From assembly GCF_005887635.2 (NCBI RefSeq), contig NZ_CP040818.1:62001-126000 (forward strand): 64,000 nt of DNA. Reading direction: 5' to 3'. Below, in pieces: positions 35,170 to 43,914 of the stretch; within the stretch, counting starts at the first letter, position 1; each line of letters starts with the position of its first letter. The translations under genes and the position numbers were made by a program. This DNA is from Paroceanicella profunda (GTDB lineage Bacteria > Pseudomonadota > Alphaproteobacteria > Rhodobacterales > Rhodobacteraceae). The notes beneath the pieces were generated by a model. It had not been told where the DNA came from. It saw nothing but the letters and a program-made list of their open reading frames with translations, and ran no database searches.

Positions 35170-36291
35170 TCAGGCGAGGGTTTCGAGCAGGCGGCGCAGC
35201 AGGTCGCGGCGCGGCTCCAGCGAAGAGATGTAGAGCTGCTCGTGATCGGTGTGGCCGCCCTCCCCGTCCACCCCCAGCCCGTCCAGCGTGGGCGCCAGCG
35301 TGGCGGTGAAGTTGCCGTCGCTGCCGCCGCCGGTCTTCAGCCCCTCGAGCGTGAAGCCGAGCTCGGCCGCGAGCGCCTTCGCCCTGTCGAAGAGTGCCGC
35401 GATCTCCGGCGTGGCCTCATAGGCGGGGCGGTTGATGCCCCCGGAGACCTCCAGGGCCACGTCCGGGTCCTGCGGCGCGAGGGCGGCGACGAAGGCCTCC
35501 ACCTCCGCCTGGGCGGCAAGGTCGGGCACGCGCACGTCCACCGCCATCCAGGCCTCGGCGGCGACCACGTTCACGCCGCTGCCACCCGAGATCATGCCCA
35601 CGTTGGCGGTGATGCCGCGGGCGTAATCGGTGAGCGCGTGGAAGCGCAGCGCCAGCCGGGCGATTTCGGCGATGGCGCTGCGGCCGTCCTCGTGCCGGGC
35701 GCCGGAATGGGCGGCGCGCCCGAAGGTGCGGATCTCGTAGCGCATCACCCCCTTGCGGGCGATGACGATCTTGCCGCCCTCGCGCGCGGGCTCGGTCACC
35801 AGCACGTATTTCGCGCCCCGCGCCAGCCCGGTGATCAGCTCCTGCGAGGTGGGGCTGCCGATCTCCTCGTCGGAGACGAAGAGATGGGTCACCGGCAGCG
35901 GCGCGCCGGGCCCCGCCAGCTCCGCCACCGCCTGCAGGGCGAGGTAGGCGCCGCCCTTCATGTCATAGATGCCCGGGCCGTAGGCGATGTCTCCCTCCGC
36001 CCGGAAGGGAAAGCGCGCCAGCGTGCCGCGCGGGTGAACCGTGTCCATGTGGCTCAGGATCAGGATGCCGGGGCCGTTCTGCCCCCCGCCCCAGGGCGCG
36101 CGCACCACGAGATGGTCGCCCAGCCCGTCACGGCCCGGCACCCGCTCCACCTCCGCGCCGATGGCGGCGTATTCGGCGCTGATCCGGTCGGCGAGCGCGT
36201 TCACGCCCGGCGCGTCGGCGGTATGGCTCTCGATCTCCACCCAGGCGCGGATGCCCTCCAGCAGCTCCGCCGCAGACTTCTTCACGCTCAT
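35170..36291 (-). CDS. M20-family metallopeptidase (glutamate carboxypeptidase type)
   Basis: Zinc exopeptidase or deacylase of 373 residues. Metal ligands are visible: ILSHMDTVHPRGT (His, and the catalytic Asp two residues on), YGPGIYDMKGGAYLAL (bridging Asp), VSDEEIGSPTSQ (catalytic Glu and ligand Glu), ..TEP (Asp/Glu) and GVDGEGGHTDHEQLYI (last His). The lid domain has ARKGVMRYEIRTFGRAAHSG. It resembles carboxypeptidase G2-type enzymes. ATG overlaps the stop of the upstream M20 gene (ATGA), so both are one operon, perhaps trimming N-acyl or glutamyl conjugates. Confidence 0.88.
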   Translation of the reverse strand: MSVKKSAAELLEGIRAWVEIESHTADAPGVNALADRISAEYAAIGAEVERVPGRDGLGDHLVVRAPWGGGQNGPGILILSHMDTVHPRGTLARFPFRAEGDIAYGPGIYDMKGGAYLALQAVAELAGPGAPLPVTHLFVSDEEIGSPTSQELITGLARGAKYVLVTEPAREGGKIVIARKGVMRYEIRTFGRAAHSGARHEDGRSAIAEIARLALRFHALTDYARGITANVGMISGGSGVNVVAAEAWMAVDVRVPDLAAQAEVEAFVAALAPQDPDVALEVSGGINRPAYEATPEIAALFDRAKALAAELGFTLEGLKTGGGSDGNFTATLAPTLDGLGVDGEGGHTDHEQLYISSLEPRRDLLRRLLETLA

Positions 36292-37706
36292 GCCATGTCT
36301 CCTGATGTCGTGGCGTCCGGGCCGCCGGCGCCTGCGTCCCAGAACAGGCCGGTCATGATCGACAGGCCCTCGCGCAGGATGGGTACCAGCACGTGCTCGT
36401 CCGGCCCGTGCTGGCGGCAGCCACCGTAGGAATGCGGGATCCAGATCACCGGGCAGCCGAGGTGGCGCGCGAAGATCTCGCTGGGCAGCCCGCCGGAGGA
36501 ATTGGGCATCAGCGTGGGCCGCGCACCCATGGTGCGGGTGATGCTGTCCATCACCCAGTCCACCCAGGGGTTTTCGGGGTCCGTGCGCCAGGCGGGGAAG
36601 CGGTTCGCCCGCCGGTCGGTGATCTCCACCTGGTGGAAGCCGCGGGCGTCGAGATGGGCGCGCAGCGCGGGCAGGAAGGCCTCCGCGTCCACGTCCGCCG
36701 TGTGGCGGATCTGACAGGTGGCGCGAGCGTCGGGCTGCACGCCGTTCACCGGGTTCTCCGGCCGGCCGGTGAGAAAGGCCAGCACGATGAAACTGGTCCA
36801 GCCATACATCTTCTCGGCCACGGAGAGCCCGGGCTCGCCCCAGTCATCGGGCATCTTCAGGCTCGGGTCCGACGGGTCCACCGTCACGCCGGCAAGCGCC
36901 GCCTTCACCTTCGGCGGGATTTCCCGCGGCAGCCATTCGGGGATGAGGATCTGCCCGCGCGGCGAGGCGATGGAGGCGAGCGCCTGCGCCAGGATCACCC
37001 CGGGGTCCTCCAGCACGCCGCCCCAATGGCCGGAGTGGCGGCTGCCCTCGCGCAGCGAGACGGTGAGGTCGAAGGCCACCGCGCCGCGGTTGCCCAGCTT
37101 CACGTCCACCTTGCCGCGTTCCAGGCGCGGGCCGTCGGAGGCGAGCAGCAGGTCGCAGGAGAGCGCGCCGGCCTCCGTCTCCAGCAGGGCGTCGAGCCCG
37201 ACGGAGCCGATCTCCTCGCTCATCTCGATGAGCATCTTCGCGTTGAACCCCAGGCGCCCGCGCGCGGCGATCACCGCGCCGAGCGCCTCGATGACGATGG
37301 CGTGCTGGCCCTTGTTGTCGGCGGTGCCGCGGCCATACCAGCGCTCGCCCTCCACGGTGACGCGCCAGGGGTCGAGCCCGGCGCGCCACTGCTCCGGGAT
37401 GCCGCGCACCACGTCGCCGTGACCGTAGGTGAGCAGCGTGGGCAGGCCTGCGCCCTCCATGCGGTCCGCGAGCAGGAAGGGGCCGCCGCCGGGCACCGGG
37501 TTGGGCAGGATGCGGCAGGTGAAGCCCAGCGCGCCCAGCGCGGGGGCGATCTCCGCCTCGAGGTAGCGCCGCAGCTCCGGCAGGCGCGCGGGCTCCTGGC
37601 TTTCGGTGGGGATGGCCACGCGCCGGCGCAGGATCCCGAGGAAGCGCCCGTCATCGACCAGCGCCGCCGCCCGGTCCACGGCGCCCTGCCGTGCTCCGAC
37701 GCTCAC
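36288..37706 (-). CDS. M20-family peptidase (ArgE/DapE/CNDP type)
   Basis: Second M20 enzyme, 472 residues. Ligand regions are LLTYGHGDVVRGIPEQW (His and Asp), WYGRGTADNKGQHAI (Asp), IEMSEEIGSVGLDAL (Glu-Glu), LASDGPRLER (Asp) and PHSYGGCRQHGPDEHVLVP (final His). The start is uncertain: I use GTG 37706 (VSVGARQGAVDRAAAL), since the longer frame has no signal. It is coupled by ATGA to the next M20 gene and lies downstream of the LysR gene on the same strand, which suggests a shared catabolic role with the transporter operon. Confidence 0.85.
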   Translation of the reverse strand: MSVGARQGAVDRAAALVDDGRFLGILRRRVAIPTESQEPARLPELRRYLEAEIAPALGALGFTCRILPNPVPGGGPFLLADRMEGAGLPTLLTYGHGDVVRGIPEQWRAGLDPWRVTVEGERWYGRGTADNKGQHAIVIEALGAVIAARGRLGFNAKMLIEMSEEIGSVGLDALLETEAGALSCDLLLASDGPRLERGKVDVKLGNRGAVAFDLTVSLREGSRHSGHWGGVLEDPGVILAQALASIASPRGQILIPEWLPREIPPKVKAALAGVTVDPSDPSLKMPDDWGEPGLSVAEKMYGWTSFIVLAFLTGRPENPVNGVQPDARATCQIRHTADVDAEAFLPALRAHLDARGFHQVEITDRRANRFPAWRTDPENPWVDWVMDSITRTMGARPTLMPNSSGGLPSEIFARHLGCPVIWIPHSYGGCRQHGPDEHVLVPILREGLSIMTGLFWDAGAGGPDATTSGDMA

Positions 37707-38332
37707 GCCTGCCCCGCGCAGGGCCGGATGGCAGGACGGGTGACCTCGACGTGTTCCGGACGCATGAACCCTCACATTTCAAACAGATACGTCATCAGTT
37801 GAAATCGTGTTTCGGGCGAGACTCAAGGGAAAACGCCGCCTCCGCCGAACACCCCCCGGGCAAGTGGGATCAGGCGCCGGCCGGCTCGGCCTGGTCTGCA
37901 AGGCGCCCCGCCCCGGCCCGGCATCGCCGGGATGCCGGTGCGAGGCGCTCTCCGCCGTGTCAGGCACCCGGCGCCGCGCGTCTCCGCGCATCCGGTCGCT
38001 GCGGCCGGTGGCCGAGAGCGCGGTCACCACGGCGTCGCCCTGCTCGCGCACCGGGGCGGCGGCGGAGCAGGTGCCGTGGTCCGGCTGCTCCTCGGACAGG
38101 GTCCCACCGCCACGGCGGATGGTGTCCAGCGCCGCGCGCAGCGGCTCGACGCCTTGCGAGGGCTGACGGTGAACCGGCCATCTGCCGGGACTGCCGGGAC
38201 TGCCGGGACTGCCGGGACTGCCGGGACTGCCGGGACTGCCGGGACTGCCGGGACTGCCGGGACTGCCGGGACTGCCCTGCCGCACACCCCGCACCGGCGC
38301 AAGCCCCTTCGCTCGGCGGCCCGCAGCCCCCC
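37707..38332. other. Spacer between LysR gene and M20 operon
   Basis: About 626 bp, no supported gene. It contains the 9-bp tandem repeat array at 38183-38276. A short lower-GC stretch near 37770-37830 is where the M20 operon promoter would be expected. Confidence 0.4.
38183..38276. repeat. 9-bp tandem repeat, about 10.4 copies
   Basis: The unit TGCCGGGAC repeats without a single mismatch over 94 bp, so it is recent or actively maintained. It lies 57 bp beyond the LysR stop, outside any supported gene. Open frames through it would give Ala-Gly-Thr or Pro-Gly-Ser triplets. The perfect repeats point to slippage and likely copy-number variation. Confidence 0.92.
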
Positions 38333-39283
38333 TCAGGACAGCGCGGCGGCGAGGCCAAGCCCGGGGTATTTCTCCGCCGCCTGCCGGGCATCCGCCTGAA
38401 GTTGCAGGGTCATCCAGTCCCGCACCGCGCGGGCCACCGGGCGCAGCGGCCGGTTGCGCTGGTTCACGAACTGGCAGCGCCGCCCGGTGACGGAGATCTG
38501 CTCGCCCGCCGGCACCAGGTCTCCCGTGCACAGCCAGTGCGACACCACGTTCAGCCAGCCCAGCGCCATGCCCTGCCCCAGGATGGCCGCCTGCAGAACG
38601 ATGGCATAATCCGAGAAGATCAACGGCGCCGAGGGCTCCTCCGCCGCGGCGGGGCCGGAGAAGAACAGGTGCGACCAGTCCATCCGGTTCTCGCCCGGCA
38701 CCGGGCCGGGCGGGCTGCCGGAGGGCAGCGGCACCCGGCGGTCCGCGCGCGGGTACCGCGGGCTGCACACGGGCACCAGGATCTCGGGCATGATGAAGGC
38801 GGTCTCATGCTGGGCATCGGGCCCTTCGGTGAACCGCATGCCGAAATCCACGTCGCTCACCGGGCCCGAAATGGCGCCCATGATGAGCTGGAAGCGCAGC
38901 TCCACCCGCGGAAACCGCTGCTTGAACAAGGCCATGCGCGGCATCATCCAGTGCGTGGTGAAACCGGTTGAGACGGAGATCGCCACCGTCTCCAGCCCGC
39001 GCCTGCGGTCCTGCAGCTCCGAGAGCGCGCTCTCGATGGTGGCGAAGCCCCTGGCGGTGGCCTCGAACAGCAGCTCCCCCGCGGCGCTGAGCTGCACGCC
39101 GCCGGGCTCGCGCACGAAGAGCGTCACGCCGAGATACTCCTCCAGCCGCGCGATCATCCGGCTCACCGCCGGCGGGGTGACGTTCAGTTCCTCGGAGGCC
39201 CGGGCGAAGCTGCCGCGCCGGGCAACCGCCTCGAATGTATGGAGGGCATTCAGCGAGGGAAGGACGGAGCGCAGGTTTGGCAT
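38333..39283 (-). CDS. LysR-family regulator, GcvA-like
   Basis: 316 residues. The N-terminal winged helix is LNALHTFEAVARRGSFARAS with VTPPAVSRMIARLEEYLGVT; the effector domain follows (FGMRFTEGPDAQHETAFI, FSDYAIVLQAAILGQGMALG). These resemble GcvA-type regulators of amino acid or amine metabolism. It is divergent from the ABC/oxidoreductase operon, with 214 bp between starts, and probably activates it in response to the transported compound. The palindrome TTACATGATGTAA lies across its start. Confidence 0.9.
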   Translation of the reverse strand: MPNLRSVLPSLNALHTFEAVARRGSFARASEELNVTPPAVSRMIARLEEYLGVTLFVREPGGVQLSAAGELLFEATARGFATIESALSELQDRRRGLETVAISVSTGFTTHWMMPRMALFKQRFPRVELRFQLIMGAISGPVSDVDFGMRFTEGPDAQHETAFIMPEILVPVCSPRYPRADRRVPLPSGSPPGPVPGENRMDWSHLFFSGPAAAEEPSAPLIFSDYAIVLQAAILGQGMALGWLNVVSHWLCTGDLVPAGEQISVTGRRCQFVNQRNRPLRPVARAVRDWMTLQLQADARQAAEKYPGLGLAAALS

Positions 39284-39295
39284 TACATGATGTAA
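39283..39295. promoter_or_regulatory. Palindrome at the LysR start, operator candidate
   Basis: TTACAT-G-ATGTAA is a perfect 6-bp inverted repeat touching the LysR start codon, in the gap shared with the ABC operon. Binding here could repress lysR itself, typical for LysR autoregulation. Confidence 0.35.
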
Positions 39296-39497
39296 CCACG
39301 TCCGCGAATTTTTTTCAATTGCCCGGCGGCGGAAAACGCCGCAGGTTTGACGAAAGGGGCCGGCACGCACCGCCCCGCTCCAGCAGCGCAGAAGAAATCG
39401 GCGCGCTCTCCGAAACACGGTGATGATCCCGCCGCCGGGCAGGCTGTCCGGCGCAGGGAACCCCTGTGCCGGCCTGCCGGCGAGACGAAGGAACGGG

Positions 39498-40601
39498 ATG
39501 TCGAACAGCGCAAATCCGAAGGAAGACCAGGCCAGGCTCGGTGTCTCCATCCGCCATGCCACCAAGCGCTACGGGCTGTTCACCGCGCTTGACGACGTGA
39601 GCCTGGAGGTGGAGCCGGGCGAGTTCCTCTCGATCCTCGGGCCCTCGGGCTCGGGCAAGACCACCTGCCTCGGCCTGCTGGGCGGCTTCGTGCAGCCCTC
39701 CTCCGGGCAGATCCTGCTCGGCACCCGCGACATTACATTCGAGCCGCCGCACAAGCGCGACATCGGCATCGTGTTCCAGAACTACGCGCTGTTCCCGCAC
39801 ATGAGCGTGGGGGCGAACATCACCTTCCCGCTGCGCGCCCGGCGCCTGCCGAAGGCGGACTGGCCGGCGAAGCTGCGCGCCGCGCTGGAGATGGTCGACC
39901 TCGCCGGCTACGAGGACCGGTCGGTGGACGCGCTCTCCGGTGGGCAGAAGCAACGCGTGGCGCTGGCCCGCGCGATGATCTTCGAGCCCCGGCTGATCCT
40001 GATGGACGAGCCGCTCTCCGCGCTGGACAAGCAGCTGCGCGAGAGCATGCAGATCGAGCTCAAGCAACTGCACGAGAAGCTCTCCGCCACCATCATCTAC
40101 GTCACGCATGACCAGCGCGAGGCACTCACCATGTCCGACCGCATCGCGGTGATGCGGGCCGGGCGCATCGTGCAGCTCGACACGCCCGAGCGCCTGCATG
40201 ACCACCCGGCGGACAGTTTCGTGGCCGGGTTCATCGGCGAGGCGACCCTGCTGCCCGTCCTGCCCGCCGGCCCCGATGCGGTCCGGCTGGGAGAGGCGCT
40301 GCTGGCCACGGCGAGGCCGGTGCCTGCCGGCGCGCGCCTGTTCCTGGCCGTGCAGCTGGAGAAGCTCACCGTGGCCCGGCCGGGCGATGCGCCGGGGGGG
40401 AACACGCTCAGCGCCACGCTGGTCCACGCACTCTACCAGGGCGAGACCTACCGGCTGTTCGTGCGGCTGGACAGCGGCGAGCAGATCAGCCTGCGCCTTC
40501 CCGGAAACCATGCCGGCCGGGCCCTGCTGCCCGGCCCCGGCGAACGCCTGACCCTGAACCTGCACCCCGAGGACACGATCGTCGTGCCCGAATCCGCCTG
40601 A
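39498..40601 (+). CDS. ABC transporter ATP-binding protein, polyamine (PotA) type
   Basis: 367 residues. It has Walker A LGPSGSGKTTCL, Q-loop VFQNYALFPHMSVGAN, signature ALSGGQKQRVALARA, Walker B RLILMDEPLSALDKQ and H-loop YVTHDQREAL. The C-terminal TOBE-like domain (about 100 residues) is usual for PotA/FbpC-type ATPases. ATG 39498 follows GAAGGA. It is the first gene of the operon; its permeases and binding protein come after two enzyme genes. Confidence 0.93.
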   Translation: MSNSANPKEDQARLGVSIRHATKRYGLFTALDDVSLEVEPGEFLSILGPSGSGKTTCLGLLGGFVQPSSGQILLGTRDITFEPPHKRDIGIVFQNYALFPHMSVGANITFPLRARRLPKADWPAKLRAALEMVDLAGYEDRSVDALSGGQKQRVALARAMIFEPRLILMDEPLSALDKQLRESMQIELKQLHEKLSATIIYVTHDQREALTMSDRIAVMRAGRIVQLDTPERLHDHPADSFVAGFIGEATLLPVLPAGPDAVRLGEALLATARPVPAGARLFLAVQLEKLTVARPGDAPGGNTLSATLVHALYQGETYRLFVRLDSGEQISLRLPGNHAGRALLPGPGERLTLNLHPEDTIVVPESA

Positions 40602-40643
40602 CACGACCCCCGCTTCATGATGACCACCGAGGACCTTCCCAAG

Positions 40644-41372
40644 ATGAAACTGACCGATTTCAAGGTGCTGACCTTCGACGTCGTGGGCACTCTGATCGAC
40701 TTCGAGACCGGCGTGCTCACCGCCGTGCGCACCCTCGGCGGCCCGAAGGCCGCGGCCGCCAGCGATGACGAGATCTTCGCGCCCTACCTGCGCGGGCGGG
40801 AACTGAACTACGGCCGCTCCTCGCAGGCGATGAAGGACGTCTACCTGCACCTCGCCTCCGAGACCGGCTTCACCGCCGACGCGGCCACGGCCGACGCCTT
40901 CCAGCTCGCCTGCCTGCGCTGGCCGGCCTTCGCGGATTCCGCCGAGGCCCTCGCCCGGCTGCGCCGCCAGTTCCGCCTGGTGGCGATGACCAACGCCGAC
41001 CGCACCGCCTTCTCCGCCTATTCCGACACGCTGGGCAACCCGTTCCACGACAGCGTGACCTGCGACGAGACCGGCACGGCGAAGCCCGATCCCTGCTTCT
41101 TCGCCTTCAACCGGGGCCGGCAGTCCGCCCATGGCTACAAGCAGTCCGAGATCCTGCACGTGGCGCAGAGCCAGTACCACGACATCGGCATCGCGAAGCG
41201 CCTCGGCTACACCACCTGCTGGATCGAGCGGCGCGCCGACCAGGAGGGGTTCGGCGGCTCGCCGGAGCCGGAGACGCTCACCACCCCGGACTTCCACTTC
41301 ACCACCCTGAAGGCGCTGGCCGACGCGGTGGACGCCGAACGCGCCGCCGAGCGCGCGGCCCGGGCCGCCTGA
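40644..41372 (+). CDS. HAD hydrolase, L-2-haloacid dehalogenase type
   Basis: 242 residues. Motif I is LTFDVVGTLIDFE: the nucleophile Asp is present, but the second Asp of phosphatases (DxD) is Val, as in haloacid dehalogenases (DxYGT). Motif II is VAMTNADRTAF, motif III GTAKPDPCFFAF, and motif IV HVAQSQYHDIGIAKRLG. Hydrolysis of a C-halogen or related bond is therefore more likely than phosphate removal. ATG 40644 follows GAGGA; ATGs at 40617 and 40620 have no ribosome site. Confidence 0.82.
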   Translation: MKLTDFKVLTFDVVGTLIDFETGVLTAVRTLGGPKAAAASDDEIFAPYLRGRELNYGRSSQAMKDVYLHLASETGFTADAATADAFQLACLRWPAFADSAEALARLRRQFRLVAMTNADRTAFSAYSDTLGNPFHDSVTCDETGTAKPDPCFFAFNRGRQSAHGYKQSEILHVAQSQYHDIGIAKRLGYTTCWIERRADQEGFGGSPEPETLTTPDFHFTTLKALADAVDAERAAERAARAA

Positions 41373-41377
41373 GCGCC

Positions 41378-42682
41378 ATGCCCGACGCGCCCCCCTTCCC
41401 CGACATCGCCTCGCTCTGGCAGGAGACGGCCGCGCCGCGGCCGGTCTTCGGCCGGCTGGAGACGGATACGGCCTGCGATGTCGCCATCATCGGCGGCGGC
41501 TACACCGGGCTGTGCGCCGCGCGGGCGCTGGCGGGCTTTGGGCTGGCGCCCGTGGTGCTGGAGGCCAGCCGCGTGGGCTGGGGCGCTTCCGGGCGCAACG
41601 GCGGCGTGGTGGGGGCGAAGTTCCGCATCGCCTTCTCCGAGATGGCGAAACGCTTCGGGCTGGAGACGGCCCGGCGCATGCATGCGCTCGGCCAGGCGGC
41701 GGTGGAGGGCGTGGGCGAGACGGTCGAGAGCCTCGCCATCGAAGGGGCGGACTACCGGCCCACCGGCGCCCTGCGCTGCGCCCACACGCCCGGCCACCTC
41801 GCCGCCCTGCGCGCCGAGGCGGACTGGCTGCGCGACGTGCTGGGCGACAGCCATGTCCGCCTGCTGGGCCCGGAGGAGACGGCGCGCGAAACCGGCTCGC
41901 AGGATTTCTGCGGCAGCATGCTCACCGGGCATGGCGGCATCATCCACCCGCTGAACTACGCCTTCGGCCTCGCGCGCGGCGTGCAGGCGGCGGGCGTGCC
42001 ACTGTTCGAGGAGAGCCCCGCCCTGCGGCTGGAACGCGAGCGGGGGGGCCTGCGCGTGATCACCCCGCGCGGCAGCCTGTGGGCGAAGCAGGTGCTCATC
42101 GCCACCAACGGCTATTCCGATCTCACGCCGGCCACCGCCGCCGTGCGCCGCGGGGTGATCCCCTTCCGCTCGGCGATGATCGCCACCGCGCCGCTCACCG
42201 GAGCGCAGGCCGCGGACCTCCTGCCCGAGGGGCGCAGCTACACCGAGACCCGGCGGATGATGCGCTGGTTCCGGCGCGCGGACGGCCGGCTGCTCTACGG
42301 CGGGCGCGGCGCCTTCGGCACGTCCGACCGCGCCTCCGCCTTCGCCGCGCTGGAACGGGCGATGCTGCGCCAGTTCCCCGGGCTGGAGGGCCACCCGGTG
42401 ACGCACCGCTGGTCCGGCCTTGTTGCGATGACGCTCGACAGCCTGCCCCACCTGGGCCCGGCGGAGGACCGCGTGGTCCATTGCCTGGGCTACAACGGCA
42501 CCGGTGTCGCGATGGCCAGCCACATCGGCCGCGAGGCGGCGCGGCTGCTGTGCGGCGAGACGCCGGACGCGGGGCTGCTGGGCAGCCTGCCGCTGCGCCC
42601 GGTGCCCTTCTACCCGCTGCGCGCCCCGGCGGTGCGCGCGGTGGCCGGCTGGTACCAGCTGCTCGACGCCCTCGGCCGCTGA
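41378..42682 (+). CDS. FAD-dependent amine/amino-acid oxidase, PuuB/DadA-like
   Basis: 434 residues. The Rossmann FAD motif is VAIIGGGYTGLCAARALAG near residue 30; WGASGRNGGVVGAKFRI follows, typical of gamma-glutamylputrescine oxidase-like DAO enzymes. Near the C-terminus HCLGYNGTGVAMASHIGREA closes the FAD site. It probably oxidises the amine or its conjugate brought in by the neighbouring transporter. It starts 5 bp after the HAD stop. Confidence 0.88.
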   Translation: MPDAPPFPDIASLWQETAAPRPVFGRLETDTACDVAIIGGGYTGLCAARALAGFGLAPVVLEASRVGWGASGRNGGVVGAKFRIAFSEMAKRFGLETARRMHALGQAAVEGVGETVESLAIEGADYRPTGALRCAHTPGHLAALRAEADWLRDVLGDSHVRLLGPEETARETGSQDFCGSMLTGHGGIIHPLNYAFGLARGVQAAGVPLFEESPALRLERERGGLRVITPRGSLWAKQVLIATNGYSDLTPATAAVRRGVIPFRSAMIATAPLTGAQAADLLPEGRSYTETRRMMRWFRRADGRLLYGGRGAFGTSDRASAFAALERAMLRQFPGLEGHPVTHRWSGLVAMTLDSLPHLGPAEDRVVHCLGYNGTGVAMASHIGREAARLLCGETPDAGLLGSLPLRPVPFYPLRAPAVRAVAGWYQLLDALGR

Positions 42683-42798
42683 CGCAGCGGGCCGCGCACG
42701 CACGCGCGCTGCCCGCCCGGGCGCCGCGCCGACCGGCCGGAGACGGCCGTGATCACAAGAAAACCGGGGGCCACCCCCGACACAACAGGAGAAGGTGA

Positions 42799-43842
42799 AT
42801 GACAAGGATTTCCAGGGGTCTCTACTGTTCTCTGCCGGTTCTGGCCGCGCTGTGCGCCCTGCCCGCGGCCGCGGAGGAGGTGATGTTCGTGTCCCAGGGC
42901 GGCGCCTATCAGGAGGCCCAGACAAAGGCCATCCTCGACCCGGTGGCCGAGAAGCTCGGCATCACCGTGAAGCAGGACAGCAGCCCCGATGCCTGGCCGG
43001 TGATCAAGACCCAGACCGCCACGGGACAGCCGATCTGGGACGTGATCGACACCCCCACGAAGGATTGCGTGCGCGGCGGCCAGCAGGGCATGATCGAGCC
43101 GCTCGACCTTGCGAAGCTGCCGAACTTGGCCGCCATGCCGGCGGACTATCGCACGGATTACTCGGTGGCCTACGAGTTCTATTCCTCCGTCCTCGCCTAT
43201 TCCACCCAGGCCTATGGCGACACCCCGCCGCAAAGCTGGGCGGATTTCTGGGACGTGGAGAAGTTCCCCGGGCCGAGGGCGCTTCGCAACCACCCGCTCG
43301 CAACGCTGGAGGCAGCCCTGATGGCCGACGGGGTGAAACCGCAGGACATGTACCCGCTCGACATCGACCGCGCCTTCGCCAAGCTGGAGGAGATCAAGCC
43401 CTACATCACCGTGTGGTGGAGCTCCGGCGCCCAGTCCGCCCAGCTGCTGGCCGATGGCGAGGTGGACATGGAGATGGCCTGGAACGGCCGTGTCTCCTCC
43501 ATCGCCAAGGAGGGCGCCCCGGTGGCCTTCACCTACAACCAGGGCATGCTGCAGTTCACCTCGCTGTGCATCCTGAAGGACGCGCCGAACCTCGACACCG
43601 CGTGGAAGTTCGTGAACGCCGCGATGGACCCGGAGATCCAGGCCAACTTCCCGGCCTACATCGACTACGGGCCCGGCAACCCGGCCGCCTACGACACCGG
43701 CAAGATCAGCCCGGAGCGGGCCGCCGAGATGCCGAGCGCGCCGGCGAACGCCTCCCGCCAGGTGCTGGTCTCCACCGACTGGTGGACCTCGCCGGAGGGG
43801 GAGGAGGTGCTCAAGCGCTGGGCCGAGTTCATCCAGCAGTGA
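42799..43842 (+). CDS. ABC transporter substrate-binding protein, spermidine/putrescine (PotD) type
   Basis: 347 residues with a signal peptide (SLPVLAALCALPAAAEE, cleavage near residue 24). The mature protein has the type II periplasmic fold: VMFVSQGGAYQEAQTKAILD, IWDVIDTPTKDCVRGG, SWADFWDVEKFPGPRALRNH, NAAMDPEIQANFPAYIDYGP. These are typical of PotD-like proteins; the ligand may be an amine or an opine-like compound. AGGAGAAGG precedes ATG 42799. A strong GC hairpin follows the stop. Confidence 0.9.
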   Translation: MTRISRGLYCSLPVLAALCALPAAAEEVMFVSQGGAYQEAQTKAILDPVAEKLGITVKQDSSPDAWPVIKTQTATGQPIWDVIDTPTKDCVRGGQQGMIEPLDLAKLPNLAAMPADYRTDYSVAYEFYSSVLAYSTQAYGDTPPQSWADFWDVEKFPGPRALRNHPLATLEAALMADGVKPQDMYPLDIDRAFAKLEEIKPYITVWWSSGAQSAQLLADGEVDMEMAWNGRVSSIAKEGAPVAFTYNQGMLQFTSLCILKDAPNLDTAWKFVNAAMDPEIQANFPAYIDYGPGNPAAYDTGKISPERAAEMPSAPANASRQVLVSTDWWTSPEGEEVLKRWAEFIQQ

Positions 43843-43849
43843 TGCCCCC

Positions 43850-43872
43850 GGCCCCCCGCCCCCGGGGGGGCC
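43850..43872 (+). promoter_or_regulatory. GC-rich hairpin after the binding-protein gene
   Basis: GGCCCCCC (43850-43857) pairs with GGGGGGCC (43865-43872), loop 7. It has no T run. Hairpins placed between a binding-protein gene and its permeases often stabilise the upstream message and lower downstream expression. Confidence 0.5.
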
Positions 43873-43914
43873 GCCTCTCCCGCCCTCACCCCACCTGACA
43901 CCGGAGCCGGCGCC

